Positions 52,165 to 62,982 are shown, counted from the stretch's first letter. The stretch: 64,000 nucleotides of DNA from Planctomycetota bacterium (GCA_947484275.1 CANKOY010000001.1:1-64000); one strand, 5' to 3'. Numbers and translations are program-made. The notes: generated by a model not told the origin, from the sequence alone.

Positions 52165-53280
52165 CTAAGTTCTTTCCTGCGAGGTCTTGGACAGGGCCGG
52201 AAGGACGAGCTCGCGCGTCAGAATGATCAGCGTCGCCGCCAGAGGCAGGGCCAGGAGCAACCCGAACATCCCCAGGGCTGCCCCGCCGATCGTCAGGGAC
52301 GCAAGCACGACCACCGGGTGCAGGCCCAGGCGCTCGCCGATCACCTTGGGCGTCAGGACGTAGCCCTCGACAATCTCGGCGATCAGGTAGATCAACCCTG
52401 TGCGCCACAGGGCATCGAAGAAGTCAAACTGCTGCATGGCAAGCAGGAAGCCGATCACCGCGGCGATCAGCGGCCCGACCACGGGGATCAGGGAAAGCGC
52501 GGCTGCCACGAGACCCAACAGGAGCGCGTAGGGCGCGCCGATCACCCACAGACCGAGCGTGATGAACGCGCCCTTCATCAAACTGACGAGCACGCGACCG
52601 CGCAGGAACGAACTGAGCACTTCGCCGATCTGCTTGGAGATCGAAACGACCATGTCTCGGTCGCGATTGGGCACGTACTTGATCACGAAACCATGGATGC
52701 GTTCGAGTTCGAACAGCAAGAAGTACGTGTAAATCGGTAGCAAGAACAGCAGCGTTGCGAGCGACAACATCGACCCGAAGAAGCCGCGTATGAAGACCAG
52801 CGCTCCACCCGCGGCCTTCGCGCCGGCGCTTCCCGCGGCGGCTAAGTCCACGTCCGAGCTCCAGAGGGATCGCGATTGGGCGAGCATCTCGCGAAGACCT
52901 GGCCGCGTGCCCTCGTCTGCGGCAGCGCTGGCCACGAGCCCCCAATTCTCCAAGTAGCCGTAAGTGGTCTCGATGCCCGCGCGCAGGCGCACGTCGAGTT
53001 GTTCGATCACCCCACCGGGATTCGACATGTCGGTCCACAGGGCCTGGGCTTGCAGTGCTACTGCGAAGCCCACCACGAGGAGCGACAGGGCGAAGGCGGA
53101 AAAAATGACGCCCACGGCCGTGCGCCGACTGATCCCGCGTCGTTCTAGACGCTGCACCGACGGGTTCATGACGTAGGCCAGCAAGTAGGCCAGCAAAATC
53201 GGGTTCAGGACCGAGCGCACGGTCCACGAGAACCAAATCAGCAGCAGGAACAGAGCGCCAAGCACCCAGCGGCGCATCAT
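52165..53280 (-). CDS. AI-2E family (PerM/TqsA-like) membrane protein
   Basis: 371 residues, about eight transmembrane segments. The N-terminal pair (about 5-45), a long periplasmic helical domain (about 85-180), and a C-terminal block with SLIPVVGPLIAAV and AEIVEGYVLTPKVIGERLGLHP, the hallmark of the family. Members export small molecules or ions; the substrate here is unknown. The start at 53280 (MM) was chosen, since the frame upstream is the shadow of the next gene. Confidence 0.9.
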   Translation of the reverse strand: MMRRWVLGALFLLLIWFSWTVRSVLNPILLAYLLAYVMNPSVQRLERRGISRRTAVGVIFSAFALSLLVVGFAVALQAQALWTDMSNPGGVIEQLDVRLRAGIETTYGYLENWGLVASAAADEGTRPGLREMLAQSRSLWSSDVDLAAAGSAGAKAAGGALVFIRGFFGSMLSLATLLFLLPIYTYFLLFELERIHGFVIKYVPNRDRDMVVSISKQIGEVLSSFLRGRVLVSLMKGAFITLGLWVIGAPYALLLGLVAAALSLIPVVGPLIAAVIGFLLAMQQFDFFDALWRTGLIYLIAEIVEGYVLTPKVIGERLGLHPVVVLASLTIGGAALGMFGLLLALPLAATLIILTRELVLPALSKTSQERT

Positions 53281-53347
53281 CGAAGCTTTCGGATCGACCA
53301 ACTGATCTCCTGTGCGCGGGTGTGAGGTACCTGCGGCGGAAAAAAAA

Positions 53348-53752
53348 CTACGCTTCCTTCGGACCCGAATCGAGCTTGGGCAACTGCGGACGATAGCTGT
53401 GCTCGAAGACCTGATCGAAATCGAAGTTCTCTGAAAAGTCCTCGATCGTGTCGCCCTCTTGGCGCTTGAGCATCCCGTTGTCCACCAGCAGGAACACGAT
53501 CCGCCCCCAGTCCAGACTCTCGCGCACACCCCAGGAACGCCAAACGTGGGCCGCCAGTGGGCCGAACTGTTGCGTCGCGCAGGCGCGCATTCCCACCAGC
53601 ACTTCTCGGCCGCTGACATGGCGATCCGTGCCCTCCGCGTGCTCGCGCCCGCTCAGGCGCAGCGCGTGCTCCAAGGATTCGTACAGGAAGCGGAAGGCCT
53701 CTGGCGAGTACCGTCCGTCGCTCAGGGCGAGTTTGCGCAGGGCCTCGTTCAT
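53348..53752 (-). CDS. Minf_1886-family protein
   Basis: 134 residues, mostly helical: ALRKLALSDGRYSPEAFRFL, then HVSGREVLVGMRACATQQFG and WGRIVFLLVDNGML. The pattern matches the small Minf_1886 family common in PVC bacteria; its function is unknown. The start at 53752 has a strong Shine-Dalgarno, AGGAG, about 9 bases upstream. It lies between holB and the AI-2E gene. Confidence 0.82.
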   Translation of the reverse strand: MNEALRKLALSDGRYSPEAFRFLYESLEHALRLSGREHAEGTDRHVSGREVLVGMRACATQQFGPLAAHVWRSWGVRESLDWGRIVFLLVDNGMLKRQEGDTIEDFSENFDFDQVFEHSYRPQLPKLDSGPKEA

Positions 53753-53783
53753 CGCCTCTCCTCGTGGGACAGCGGGAGCGATG

Positions 53784-54860
53784 CTAGCAAAGCAGTTGGG
53801 CCGGCTCACGGGCCGAAAGGATCAGGGCCGCGCGCTCCAAGATCAGGCCCGGATCGAGATTGAGCTCGACATCGGCGCGCAGGCGAACGAGACCCTCGAG
53901 CGCCAGGGACAGAAGTTCGGGATGGGAGGCCAAAGCCATCTCCCCCATTCGCGTCCCAAGATCGCCGTGGGCGACGCGCTCGGGCGGGACTCCCGCGCGC
54001 AGACGCGCCAGATCTCCGAGCAACGCCGCGGCAAGGTCGAGCACCGTGCGCGCGCGCTCGCGTTCCCGGGCCGTGGGAGTTTTCCCCTCGAAGCGGCCAT
54101 CGACGGCTTCCAGGGCGCCGGCAGCGGCAAAACTGTCCGCCTGGGCGCACAACAAGCCGACCAGCACCGCGCGCAAGTCCACCGCGCCGCGCTCGGACAG
54201 GGCCAGGGCCATTCCCGGCGATCCGCCACTCCAGCGCGCAAGCAAGCGAGATTGGTCCCGCGCCAATCCGTGTTCAGCGAGAACCGACATGCAATCCGCG
54301 TCTGCAAGGGCAGCGAAACGCACGACAACCGCCCGACTGCGCACCGTGGGCAGCAATTCCGCAGCGCGTTCCGCGATCAGGATCCACAGCACGCCTTGGC
54401 CCGGCTCCTCCAACATTTTGAGCAGCGCGTTTTGAGCCTGCTCCAGCATGCGTTCCGCGCCGCGCACGATCACGATCCGCCAGCCGCCTTCCATGGGCTT
54501 TAGCGAGAGAAACTGCTCGGCGGAAAGCTCCGGCTCGCCGGATCCCTCGCGGCGCACGATGTAGCCCACGCGGATGTGTGCGTCGACCTCTTGGGGCGGA
54601 TCGATCACCAACAGATCCGGGTGCCCGCCACTGAGGAATCGCTTGCACGGTCCGCAGCTTTGGCAAGGTCCCACCTCGCGCGGACCACGTGCACACAACA
54701 GCCCCTGCGCAAGGGCGAGCGCCGCGCGGAACTTGCCGAGGCCACCGCGGCCGTTGAACAGCAGGGCGTGGGGCAGTCTGTCCGCAGCCGCCGCTCGCCA
54801 CAGGCCTGTGACGACTTCCCCGTGACCGTGGATGGGCCAGGGTGCCTCGAAATCAGCCAC
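53784..54860 (-). CDS. holB: DNA polymerase III delta' subunit
   Basis: 358 residues, clamp-loader AAA+ protein. FNGRGGLGKFRAA is the P-loop; a zinc site is formed by CQSCGPC; NALLKMLEEP and the SRAVVVRF region complete the fold. With tau/gamma and delta it loads the beta clamp. The GTG at 54860 overlaps the tmk stop by eight bases. tmk-holB adjacency is common in bacteria. Confidence 0.93.
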   Translation of the reverse strand: MADFEAPWPIHGHGEVVTGLWRAAAADRLPHALLFNGRGGLGKFRAALALAQGLLCARGPREVGPCQSCGPCKRFLSGGHPDLLVIDPPQEVDAHIRVGYIVRREGSGEPELSAEQFLSLKPMEGGWRIVIVRGAERMLEQAQNALLKMLEEPGQGVLWILIAERAAELLPTVRSRAVVVRFAALADADCMSVLAEHGLARDQSRLLARWSGGSPGMALALSERGAVDLRAVLVGLLCAQADSFAAAGALEAVDGRFEGKTPTARERERARTVLDLAAALLGDLARLRAGVPPERVAHGDLGTRMGEMALASHPELLSLALEGLVRLRADVELNLDPGLILERAALILSAREPAQLLC

Positions 54861-55491
54861 GGGCCGCCTCCTTGGCAAACCACGCGTTGACCGCCGCAAG
54901 GACCAGGCGATGCACGTGCTCCTCGCTGCCGTCGGCAGCGACAACCTGCGCTAGCGGCTCCAACTCCGCGTAGCGGCGATATCCGCTGGCGACCCGGCGC
55001 TGAAACTCGAGGCCCCGGTCCTCGATTCGGTCGCTCGGAGCGCGTCGCCGCCCCTGGGCGAGCTCAGGATCAAGGTCGAGGATCAGCGTCAGCTGCGGCA
55101 CGGGCTCACCAGCCCAGGTGCGCAGGAGTTCGAGCACCTGCCCGGCGTCCAATCCGCCGGCGAAGGCCTGGTAAGCGAAAGTCGAAGCGTGGAAGCGCTC
55201 GCAAACCACATCGACACCGCGAGCCAGGGCAGGCGCCACCAGTTCGTCGAGCATGGCTCGGCGCGCGGCCGCGAAGAGCAGCGTCTCGGAGGGTGCCGCA
55301 ATCTGCAGCGCCCGCGAGAGCAAGAGTTCACGAATGCGCTCCCCAAGCCGAGTGCTGCCAGGCTCGCGCAGGTGCAGCGCCGGCGCACCGCGCCGCATCG
55401 AAAGCGCTTCGGCCAGCCTTTTCGCCTGGGTGCTCTTTCCGCAGCCGTCGATTCCGTCGAGCACGACGAACAAGGGAGGGGCAAACGCCAT
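54853..55491 (-). CDS. tmk: Thymidylate kinase
   Basis: 212 residues. DGIDGCGKSTQA is the P-loop, and ERFHASTFAYQAF the dTMP-binding segment (DRY position reads ERF). LILDLDPELA and GRRRAPSDRIE form the lid. It phosphorylates dTMP to dTDP. It starts 21 bases after the long TPR/gluzincin gene and overlaps holB at its 3' end. Confidence 0.94.
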   Translation of the reverse strand: MAFAPPLFVVLDGIDGCGKSTQAKRLAEALSMRRGAPALHLREPGSTRLGERIRELLLSRALQIAAPSETLLFAAARRAMLDELVAPALARGVDVVCERFHASTFAYQAFAGGLDAGQVLELLRTWAGEPVPQLTLILDLDPELAQGRRRAPSDRIEDRGLEFQRRVASGYRRYAELEPLAQVVAADGSEEHVHRLVLAAVNAWFAKEAARG

Positions 55492-55512
55492 GGTGCGCGA
55501 TGGTACCCCGCC

Positions 55513-58491
55513 TCAGGGCAGGCGCGAACGCGCCGCGCGCGCGGAAGCACATTCAGGATCGAGGGTCAGGGCCGCTTCGATGCGCGCCCCGGCTTCCTCG
55601 GTGCGCCCCAGGTCGACGAGGCAACCTGCCTGAAGCCCGAGCAGCTCCGCCCGCTCCGAATCCGTTAAGGGCTCAGGCCGGTCTGCGTCCAGCTCTGCGC
55701 GGACCAGGGCAGAAACCTCGTACTCCCGCAGCGCGTCTTCGTGCCGGCCAAGCTGCACCAGAGACTCGGCCCACTGCCCGTGCAGTTTCCTACGGAACGG
55801 ATCGATGTCATTGGCCTCGGCGTACAACCGCTCCGCCTCGGCCCAGCGCCCTGCCTCGCCGTGCCACTGGGCCACAAGCATGCGCTGGTCATAATCGCCC
55901 GAATCGAAGCGCAGCCAGCGCGAGCGCGCTGCATTGGCATCGTCGGGGCGATCGGTCCTTCGATACAGGGCCGCCAGGGCAAGTTCCGCGGACATCCGAA
56001 CCTCGTCGAAGCCCGGGAAGCAGCGCTCAGCGGCGAGGTAGTGCTCTTCCGCCAGGGCAAAGTCCTCCGCGGACTGGGCTAGGCGTGCGAGGGCAAATCG
56101 CACGAGAAAATCATCTCCGCCAAGTCCCAGCCCCTCGAGCCAGTTTTCCTGGGCCAGGTCGCGCTTGCCCGCGGCCATCGCGATCTCGCCACGCAGGAAG
56201 CAAGCCCGAGGGCTGCGCGCACCCGCAGCATCGATACGCCTCAGGGCCTGTTCGGCATCCACCACGGCTCCGTTTTGCCAGCGGCCGAAGGCCAGACTGA
56301 CCGTGTCCTCGACCCATCGCGCGCGCGCGGCGGGAGCGCTCGGCGCAGTCGTCGCCAATTCCAACTGCAGTTTCACCAGCCGCCCCGCGGACCAGCGCGG
56401 TTCGATGCGCAGATTGGCGATCTCGCGATCGACGAATTCCTCGAACCGTCGATCCAGTTCCTCGGGCGTCGCCTGAAAAACCTGCTTCAGGGCACTGTCG
56501 AGATCCAGCCCGCGGTCGAAGGCCTCCAACAGCTGCACCATCGAAGCAAAACCATGGCGCTCGATCATCATTTGGCACCACAGTCCGGATTGGTAATAGG
56601 CAAAAAGAATGCGCGGCCCGCGGAACGCGCGGTTCAAGTCGCGCACGCCAATCAGTTCCCCGCTGGCGCGAGAATCGATCAGTTCGCGGCGCATGTTGCG
56701 CGTCCAACTCGGCTCGCGGTTCACCTCTTCCCAGGTCGCCAGTCCCTCGGTAATCCAGCGCGGACAGCGATTGTGGGATAGCCCGAGGTGCACGACGTGC
56801 GTGAACTCGTGGAACGACGTGCGCGCCCAGGAGAAACTGCCGCGCAATTCGCTGACTGGCGAAACGGCGGTAACCACGGGTCCAAAGCACACGCCGAGAG
56901 CAGGAAAGCCCTCGAAGCCTGTGGAGCGCACGGAAAAATCACGATGCCGCTCGAAGACTTCGATCTGAACCGGGCCCGGCGTGAAGCCATAGCGCGCTGA
57001 GAGCGACTCGCGAGCAGCCGCGTAAAACGGGACCAAATAGCGCTGCAGCACGGGCGCCGCATCGGGCGCCCAAAGAAACGTGTGATCGCCAGCGCGCAGG
57101 CGCGTGAAGGTCGTGTGCATGCGCTCGAGCACGCGCGACATATTGAAGCGCCAGGCGTTCTGGCGGCCGGCCGCCAATTCCGTGGCCTTGGCCAATGAGG
57201 CGCGCGCTCCTTCTTCGTCGCCCGTGTTGGCCTGGGCCCGGCCCAATTGCGTCCAGGCCTCAAAGTCCTCGGGGTCGATCTCCACGGCGCGCCTGAGGAA
57301 ATCGAGCCCCTCCGTGAAGCGGTACAACTCGCACAGCGTGCGCCCCACTTCGCGCTCTGGTCGCGAGTCGCCAGCATCTTCAGCGGCAAGCTTCGAGAGC
57401 AAGCTGCGCGCCCGATCGCCATCGTGCTCGATCCAAGCCAGGGCCGCCTGCAGCGTGCGCAATTCGCGCCGCCCAGCGGCCAGGCTTTCCAGGCGAGAAA
57501 TGCGCTGGCGCGCCGCAACCAATTGCCCGTCGTCCAGATCCGCCGAAGCGCCAGCCAGCAGTCCTTCGATCGAGGCCGGGCGCGACCGCAGCCAATCGCT
57601 GAGGATGTCCGAGGGGGAACGCGATTGTCGGTTCCAATTGAAGCGGTTCAACTCGTACAGCCCCAGGGTCGCAGCTTCATGGCGCGGGTGAAGCACCAAG
57701 GCCTGCTTGAGCAATTCGCCCGGCGAGCGCCCCTGGGCCTCGTCGTGCACAATCTCGCCGTCGGCCTCGAAGTAGATGGCCGCGAGTTCCGCAAGCACAT
57801 CGGGTTCCACTCCGTCGCCCCCAGCCGCGAGGCGATCGGCTTCGATCAGGGAGCGCGAAGCGGCCTCGAGACTCCCCAAGGCGCGCTCGCAGCGGGCCTT
57901 CGCCAGGAGCGCTTCCCAACTGGCAGGCTCTGAGCCTCCAGCGCCCTGTTCCAGGTGTAGCCTCGCCGGCTCGCGCTCACCCAGGGCGGCTGCGGTGCGG
58001 GCAAGGATCCAGGCGTCGCGGGTATCTGTCGCGGGATTCAGGGCGGCGCCGTGGCGACTCAGTACCTCGCGAGCGGCAGCGGGCCGCCCCTGCATCAACT
58101 CGAGCGCCGCCAATTGGCGGGCGCCGTCCGCAATCCAGACCTGTACCGCCGCGACGCCTGAACGGGTGGCGTCCTCGAGTCCACGCACGAGATCGGCGCG
58201 CGCACGGTCCCACTCCGCCTCCTCAACTCGCACCCGTGCTCGCAGAATCCGCGCGGCAACATCGGCGCCGTCGTCGTCGAGCAGGGTAGTCAGACTCCGC
58301 AGGGCCTTGGCCGTCTCACCGCGCCTGCGCAGGCGATCGGCTTCGAGGCGCTCGGCCTCAAGCTCGCGTTCCAGCTCATCGGGCTGGGCTTGGACCTGGG
58401 CCGCCGTCGCGCGGAGAGCCAGGCCGCCGAACACGGAGAGAATCAGGGCAAAGCGGAGGAACCAGGGGCAGGGAAAAGCGTGGGTCGGCAT
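55513..58491 (-). CDS. Secreted TPR protein with gluzincin-type (peptidase MA-like) metalloprotease domain
   Basis: 992 residues. The signal peptide covers about 1-30 (cleavage near ATA). TPR-like repeats span about 35-440. The middle domain (about 470-670) has HEFTH (H561-E562-H565) and a downstream WITEGLA with E582, the spacing of gluzincins. More TPRs cover about 680-990. The zinc ligands are all present, so proteolysis is plausible. It is probably periplasmic; the substrate is unknown. It leads a run into tmk and holB and diverges from the amidase gene. Confidence 0.88.
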   Translation of the reverse strand: MPTHAFPCPWFLRFALILSVFGGLALRATAAQVQAQPDELERELEAERLEADRLRRRGETAKALRSLTTLLDDDGADVAARILRARVRVEEAEWDRARADLVRGLEDATRSGVAAVQVWIADGARQLAALELMQGRPAAAREVLSRHGAALNPATDTRDAWILARTAAALGEREPARLHLEQGAGGSEPASWEALLAKARCERALGSLEAASRSLIEADRLAAGGDGVEPDVLAELAAIYFEADGEIVHDEAQGRSPGELLKQALVLHPRHEAATLGLYELNRFNWNRQSRSPSDILSDWLRSRPASIEGLLAGASADLDDGQLVAARQRISRLESLAAGRRELRTLQAALAWIEHDGDRARSLLSKLAAEDAGDSRPEREVGRTLCELYRFTEGLDFLRRAVEIDPEDFEAWTQLGRAQANTGDEEGARASLAKATELAAGRQNAWRFNMSRVLERMHTTFTRLRAGDHTFLWAPDAAPVLQRYLVPFYAAARESLSARYGFTPGPVQIEVFERHRDFSVRSTGFEGFPALGVCFGPVVTAVSPVSELRGSFSWARTSFHEFTHVVHLGLSHNRCPRWITEGLATWEEVNREPSWTRNMRRELIDSRASGELIGVRDLNRAFRGPRILFAYYQSGLWCQMMIERHGFASMVQLLEAFDRGLDLDSALKQVFQATPEELDRRFEEFVDREIANLRIEPRWSAGRLVKLQLELATTAPSAPAARARWVEDTVSLAFGRWQNGAVVDAEQALRRIDAAGARSPRACFLRGEIAMAAGKRDLAQENWLEGLGLGGDDFLVRFALARLAQSAEDFALAEEHYLAAERCFPGFDEVRMSAELALAALYRRTDRPDDANAARSRWLRFDSGDYDQRMLVAQWHGEAGRWAEAERLYAEANDIDPFRRKLHGQWAESLVQLGRHEDALREYEVSALVRAELDADRPEPLTDSERAELLGLQAGCLVDLGRTEEAGARIEAALTLDPECASARAARSRLP

Positions 58492-58658
58492 GGAGCAGTC
58501 GATCGAGTTCTTGCCGTGTCAGTGATAGACGACTTGGTCCCGGAAGTCTCGGCGACGGAGCGCAGAGGTCGTTCTGAAATCGAAATTGAACACATATGTT
58601 GCCGAAAGCTCGCCAACACCGTTGCCCCGACCTGTCCGAGGCGTTATCTCCGAGTTCC

Positions 58659-59669
58659 ATGAACCGAATTTCGCCCCGCCGCCCAGGCAGCTCCGCGGCG
58701 CGCCCGCGTTGGCTCCAGCCGACCTTCTGGCCCCTGTTCCTTTGTGCAGCGATGTTTGCCGCGTGCAACACGCCCAAGCCCCCGGCGCCGCCTCCGCCGG
58801 AGCCGGAAATTGTCAGCGTCCGCCCGGTGTGGCTCGACATGCCACTCTCATGGGAAAAGTTGGTGGCTATCGAAGACTGGCTGGCCACGGACGGGCTCAA
58901 GAGTCACCAGAGCCTGCGGATTGAGGCGCTGCTTCAACTGAACGAAGGCCGAGTGACGTACTCGCGCAAGGACCTCGAACGCAGCAGCGCTCCCGCACAG
59001 ACCGTGCGCGTGCGCATCGCCGCGGCGCGGGACGGGTTCAAGATCGTGCTCGACGATCCCAACGCGGGCAACGCATCCAAGGCCCGGGCCAAAATTGGTG
59101 TGCAGAGCACCTTGGCGCTGCTGGATTCCCCGATCACTTCCCGCAGCGACGTCTCGATCGTCGAGCGCTCCGAATGGAGGGCGAAGGCCGGTCGCGCGGA
59201 ACGCCTGACGCCCATGCGCGGTGCTTGGAGTCGCATCACCGTTCACCACTCTGACGAATCGCGCAGTCCCCTCGCTGGCGGCACGCTCGAGGAATCCGAG
59301 GAGGTGGTGCGGCTGATCCAGAAATTCCACATGGAGGATCCGGATCACAAGTGGGGCGACATCGGCTACCACTTCATGATCGATTCCGCGGGCCGGATTT
59401 TCCGCGGTCGCGAACTGAAGTGGCAGGGCGCCCATGCCGGTGGTGCGGGTGGGGTCAATAACCTGCAAAACCTCGGCGTCTGCCTACTCGGGGATTTTTC
59501 GAAGCGCTCGCCGACCGAGGCGGCCTTCAAGAGTCTGGAGCTCCTGCTCAGTTCCCTGCGTGAAGAACACAAGATCCCCGCCGCGCGCGTCTTTCCCCAC
59601 AAGGAATTCACGACCACCCAGTGCCCTGGGCCAGCCCTGACGAACTGGCTCAAAGACAACGTGCGCTGA
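58659..59669 (+). CDS. N-acetylmuramoyl-L-alanine amidase lipoprotein (Amidase_2 family)
   Basis: 336 residues. The signal peptide ends with FAAC (Cys37), so the protein is lipid-anchored. Residues about 60-150 form an unassigned N-terminal module. Residues about 185-330 are Amidase_2: ITVHHSD (zinc His), GYHFMIDSAG, QGAHAGG, and QCPGPAL at the C-terminus with the last ligands. It cuts peptides from muramic acid in peptidoglycan. The start at 58659 gives the proper leader; an ATG at 58596 would add 21 residues. Confidence 0.9.
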   Translation: MNRISPRRPGSSAARPRWLQPTFWPLFLCAAMFAACNTPKPPAPPPPEPEIVSVRPVWLDMPLSWEKLVAIEDWLATDGLKSHQSLRIEALLQLNEGRVTYSRKDLERSSAPAQTVRVRIAAARDGFKIVLDDPNAGNASKARAKIGVQSTLALLDSPITSRSDVSIVERSEWRAKAGRAERLTPMRGAWSRITVHHSDESRSPLAGGTLEESEEVVRLIQKFHMEDPDHKWGDIGYHFMIDSAGRIFRGRELKWQGAHAGGAGGVNNLQNLGVCLLGDFSKRSPTEAAFKSLELLLSSLREEHKIPAARVFPHKEFTTTQCPGPALTNWLKDNVR

Positions 59670-59684
59670 GAACGCCGCCGGGGA

Positions 59685-60650
59685 TCAGCGGGCTTGCAGG
59701 GCCTGCAGGTCGGCTCGCACCATGCGCTGAATCAGGCCAGCAAAGTCGACCTCAGGCTCCCAGCCCAGCTCCCGGCGCGCCTTGGACGCATCGCCAACGA
59801 GTAGGTCGACTTCCGCGGGACGCACAAGCTTCGCGTCGTGAACCACGTGCTCACGCCAATCTAGGCCCAGCTCCCCGAAGGCCACCTCGCAGACTTCGCG
59901 CACAGAGTGCATCTCGCCGGTGGCGATGACGTAGTCGTCCGGTATTTCGCGCTGCAGCATCAGCCACATGGCGCGCACGTAGTCGCCGGCGTAACCCCAA
60001 TCGCGGCGCGCCTCGAGATTCCCAAGGCGCAGTTCACGGGACTGTCCCAGGCGAATGCGCGCCGCTTCGCGCGTGATCTTGCGCGTGACGAACTCCACTC
60101 CGCGACGGGGCGATTCGTGATTGAAGAGAATGCCGCAGCAGGCGTGCAGGCCGTAGGACTCGCGGTAGTTGACGGTGATCCAGTGTGCGTAGAGTTTCGC
60201 CACGCCGTAGGGACTTCGCGGCCAGAAGGGCGTGCGTTCGTCCTGGGGCGACTGACGTACCTTGCCGAAGATTTCCGAGCTCGAGGCCTGGTAGAAGCGC
60301 GCCGTCGGCGCCACCTGCCGCAGCGCTTCCAAGAGCCGCGTGACGCCCAGCGCAGTAAATTCCGCCGTGAGCACGGGCTCCTGCCACGACGTAGGCACGA
60401 ACGACTGGGCCGCGAGATTGTAGATCTCGTCGGGGGCAGACTCCTTGACCGCGTGCACCAAAGACGTCTGGTCCAGGAGGTCGCCTCGCACCAGCTCGAT
60501 GCGGTCGGACAAGTGCGCGATGCGCTCCAGTTGCTCGTTGGAACTGCGCCGCACCAGACCGAAGACGCGATAGCCCTTTTCGAGCAGCAACTCGGCCAAG
60601 TAGCTGCCGTCCTGGCCGCTGACGCCGGTGATCAATGCGCGCTTTTGCAT
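59685..60650 (-). CDS. gmd: GDP-mannose 4,6-dehydratase
   Basis: 321 residues. [16 protein letters not shown] binds [13 protein letters not shown] and [12 protein letters not shown] hold the catalytic Ser, Glu, Tyr, Lys; [10 protein letters not shown] and [10 protein letters not shown] are Gmd hallmarks. It makes GDP-4-keto-6-deoxymannose, precursor of fucose, rhamnose or perosamine. No downstream enzyme (wcaG, rmd, per) is in the window. It starts 1 base from the uppP stop, same strand. Confidence 0.95.
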   Translation of the reverse strand: MQKRALITGVSGQDGSYLAELLLEKGYRVFGLVRRSSNEQLERIAHLSDRIELVRGDLLDQTSLVHAVKESAPDEIYNLAAQSFVPTSWQEPVLTAEFTALGVTRLLEALRQVAPTARFYQASSSEIFGKVRQSPQDERTPFWPRSPYGVAKLYAHWITVNYRESYGLHACCGILFNHESPRRGVEFVTRKITREAARIRLGQSRELRLGNLEARRDWGYAGDYVRAMWLMLQREIPDDYVIATGEMHSVREVCEVAFGELGLDWREHVVHDAKLVRPAEVDLLVGDASKARRELGWEPEVDFAGLIQRMVRADLQALQAR

Positions 60651-60651
60651 C

Positions 60652-61470
60652 TCAGCCCGCCTCGATGACGCCCAGAGTCAGAAGAACGGCCACCACGCCC
60701 GCAAGCAAGACTCGATACACGCCGAACCCGGCAAGCGTGCGCGCGTCGAGAGTGCGTACCATCCAGCGCACCGACAGCCAGGCGGCCACAAACGCGACGC
60801 TCAGGCCAACCATGGGGGCGAGAACTCCGTAGGCCTCCAACAACTGCGGCCCTTGTTGGAAGGCCATGTAGGTCGTGGCAGCCCCCAAGGTCAAAAGCCC
60901 AAGCAGAAAGCTGAATTCGATCGCGCGCGCCAAACCGAGGCCGCACAGAAGTCCCGCGGCGATCGTAGCCAGGGAGCGGCTGATCCCCGGCCACAGAGCC
61001 GCGCACTGGCACAGCCCTATGATCGCGGCACTGGTCCAGCCCATGGACTCCAAGGCAACTCCGCCCTCAGCAAACTTGCGTCGGGACAGCCAACACAGGA
61101 ACAGGCCGCCGACCAACCACGCGCCGACCACTGGCCAAAGGCCGAAGAGCATGAGTTCGATCGGATCGTGGAACAACTTGCCGATCACCGCCGCGGGCAC
61201 GAAGGCTACGGCCAAGTTTTTGAATAGCGCCCTCCCGGCGGGGTCGCGACCAACGACCCCGCGCGCGACCTGGGCCAGGCGCGCGCGGTACAGGGCAAAT
61301 ACCGCCAGGATCGCGCCGGCTTGGATGCAGATTGCGAAGGCGTTGGATGCCTCGCTCACCGGAATCCCCATGGCGCGCTGGGCGAGGAGCAGGTGACCCG
61401 TTGAACTGACAGGCAGGTACTCGGTCAGGCCTTCGACCAAACCGAGCAGCGCTGCTTGCCACAGATCCAT
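60652..61470 (-). CDS. uppP: Undecaprenyl-diphosphatase
   Basis: 272 residues, about eight transmembrane segments. [17 protein letters not shown] and [11 protein letters not shown] are the two active-site motifs of the UppP/BacA family. It recycles undecaprenyl diphosphate to the monophosphate used for peptidoglycan, O-antigen and EPS. The gmd gene follows directly. Confidence 0.95.
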   Translation of the reverse strand: MDLWQAALLGLVEGLTEYLPVSSTGHLLLAQRAMGIPVSEASNAFAICIQAGAILAVFALYRARLAQVARGVVGRDPAGRALFKNLAVAFVPAAVIGKLFHDPIELMLFGLWPVVGAWLVGGLFLCWLSRRKFAEGGVALESMGWTSAAIIGLCQCAALWPGISRSLATIAAGLLCGLGLARAIEFSFLLGLLTLGAATTYMAFQQGPQLLEAYGVLAPMVGLSVAFVAAWLSVRWMVRTLDARTLAGFGVYRVLLAGVVAVLLTLGVIEAG

Positions 61471-61498
61471 GCGATGGGAGCCCGGGCTCCGGGGGAGC

Positions 61499-62611
61499 CT
61501 ACGCCAAGGCCTTCTCGGCTGGTGTGTAGGTCATTCCGAAGGCGTCGGCGACGGCTTTGTAGACAATCTTGCCGTTGATCACGTTGGCTGCCGAGCGCAG
61601 GGCCGGGTTCTGCTCGATCGCGGCCTTGGCCCCAAGCTTCGCCAAGAGCAGCGTGTACGGCAACGTCGCGTTCGTCAGCGCGAACGTGCTCGTGCGCGGA
61701 ACGGCGCCCGGCATGTTGGCCACGCAGTAGTGCAGGATCCCGTCGACGGTATAGACCGGATCGGCGTGGGTCGTCGGACGGCAGGTCTCGATGCAGCCGC
61801 CCTGATCGATGGCCACGTCCACGATCACTGAGCCGGGTTTCATCAGTTTGAGATCCTCGCGGCGAATCAGCTTGGGCGCCGCTGCGCCCGGGATCAGCAC
61901 TGCGCCGACCACGAGATCGACCTTTGGCAGGTAGGAGCGAATCGCGAGCGGCGTCGAGAACACCAGGTGGCAGTTCTTCGGCATCACATCGTCTAGGTAG
62001 CGCAGGCGATCGATGTCGATGTCCATCATCGTCACGTCCGCTCCGAGTCCACAGGCCATGCGTGCCGCTTGCGTACCGACCACTCCCCCGCCGAGGATCA
62101 GAACATTGGCGCGCTCCACTCCGGGTACGCCGCCTAGCAGAATGCCCGAGCCGCCGTGGGAGCGCTCGAGCCACTGAGCTCCGGCCTGGATCGCCATGCG
62201 TCCAGCCACTTCGCTCATGGGCGTCAGGAGCGGCAGTGTGCGCCCCATCTCCAGCGTCTCATAGGCGAAGCACTGGGATCCGGTCTTGGCAATTGCCTCG
62301 GTCAAGGCGCGATCCGCGGCAAGGTGCAGGTAGGTGAACAAGGTCTGCCCCTTGCGCATCATCGGCCATTCCTGGCTGAGGGGCTCCTTGACCTTGAGGA
62401 TCATGTCGCAGGCTGCCCAGACATCCGCGGCCGTCTTGCCAATCTTCGCGCCGGCGGCCTCGTAGTCGGCGTTTTCCAGACCGCTGCCCATGCCCGCCTG
62501 ATTTTCGATCAGGACTTCATGGCCAGCGGCCACGAGGCGTTCGGCGCCTGCGGGGGTCAGGGCCACACGGCTCTCATGGACTTTGATTTCGCGAACGACG
62601 CCGACTTTCAC
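61499..62611 (-). CDS. ald: Alanine dehydrogenase
   Basis: 370 residues. [19 protein letters not shown] at the N-terminus, the catalytic Lys/His region LKVKEPL and TYLHLAADR, and the NAD loop [16 protein letters not shown]. It interconverts L-alanine and pyruvate with NAD. The GTG start has AAGGAG about 7 bases upstream. It follows no clear operon partner; uppP lies 28 bases downstream. Confidence 0.96.
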   Translation of the reverse strand: MKVGVVREIKVHESRVALTPAGAERLVAAGHEVLIENQAGMGSGLENADYEAAGAKIGKTAADVWAACDMILKVKEPLSQEWPMMRKGQTLFTYLHLAADRALTEAIAKTGSQCFAYETLEMGRTLPLLTPMSEVAGRMAIQAGAQWLERSHGGSGILLGGVPGVERANVLILGGGVVGTQAARMACGLGADVTMMDIDIDRLRYLDDVMPKNCHLVFSTPLAIRSYLPKVDLVVGAVLIPGAAAPKLIRREDLKLMKPGSVIVDVAIDQGGCIETCRPTTHADPVYTVDGILHYCVANMPGAVPRTSTFALTNATLPYTLLLAKLGAKAAIEQNPALRSAANVINGKIVYKAVADAFGMTYTPAEKALA

Positions 62612-62905
62612 GCGGAGACTCCTTCGAGGACGATCTGTGGGGCTCAGCAGCGGACCTCGCTCGCTTCGCGAGCAGACTGGTCAGCGCCGCTGGGGTATGG
62701 GGGCGAAAAGTCTAGCAGCGGGCCGCGGCCCACGGAACGACGGGCCCATATCGCCTGGCCCACTCGATCGGCCAAGTTGATCGGCAGCGCTGATTGGCAC
62801 CAGGGTCCGGCGCCGGGGGCTGGCTTTTTGGCTTGGCAGGCCGAGGGTCGCGATCTAGTCTCTCTGCCCCTCGGACCGCGCGCGGTTCGATGGATGACAA
62901 AGAGT
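62612..62905. other. Divergent gap between ald and tRNA-Val
   Basis: This 294-base gap must hold the ald promoter (minus) and the tRNA promoter (plus). A hairpin GCTCGC-TTC-GCGAGC lies at 62659-62673. No reading frame here looks real, and no promoter hexamers stood out. Confidence 0.4.
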
Positions 62906-62982
<77 letters not shown>

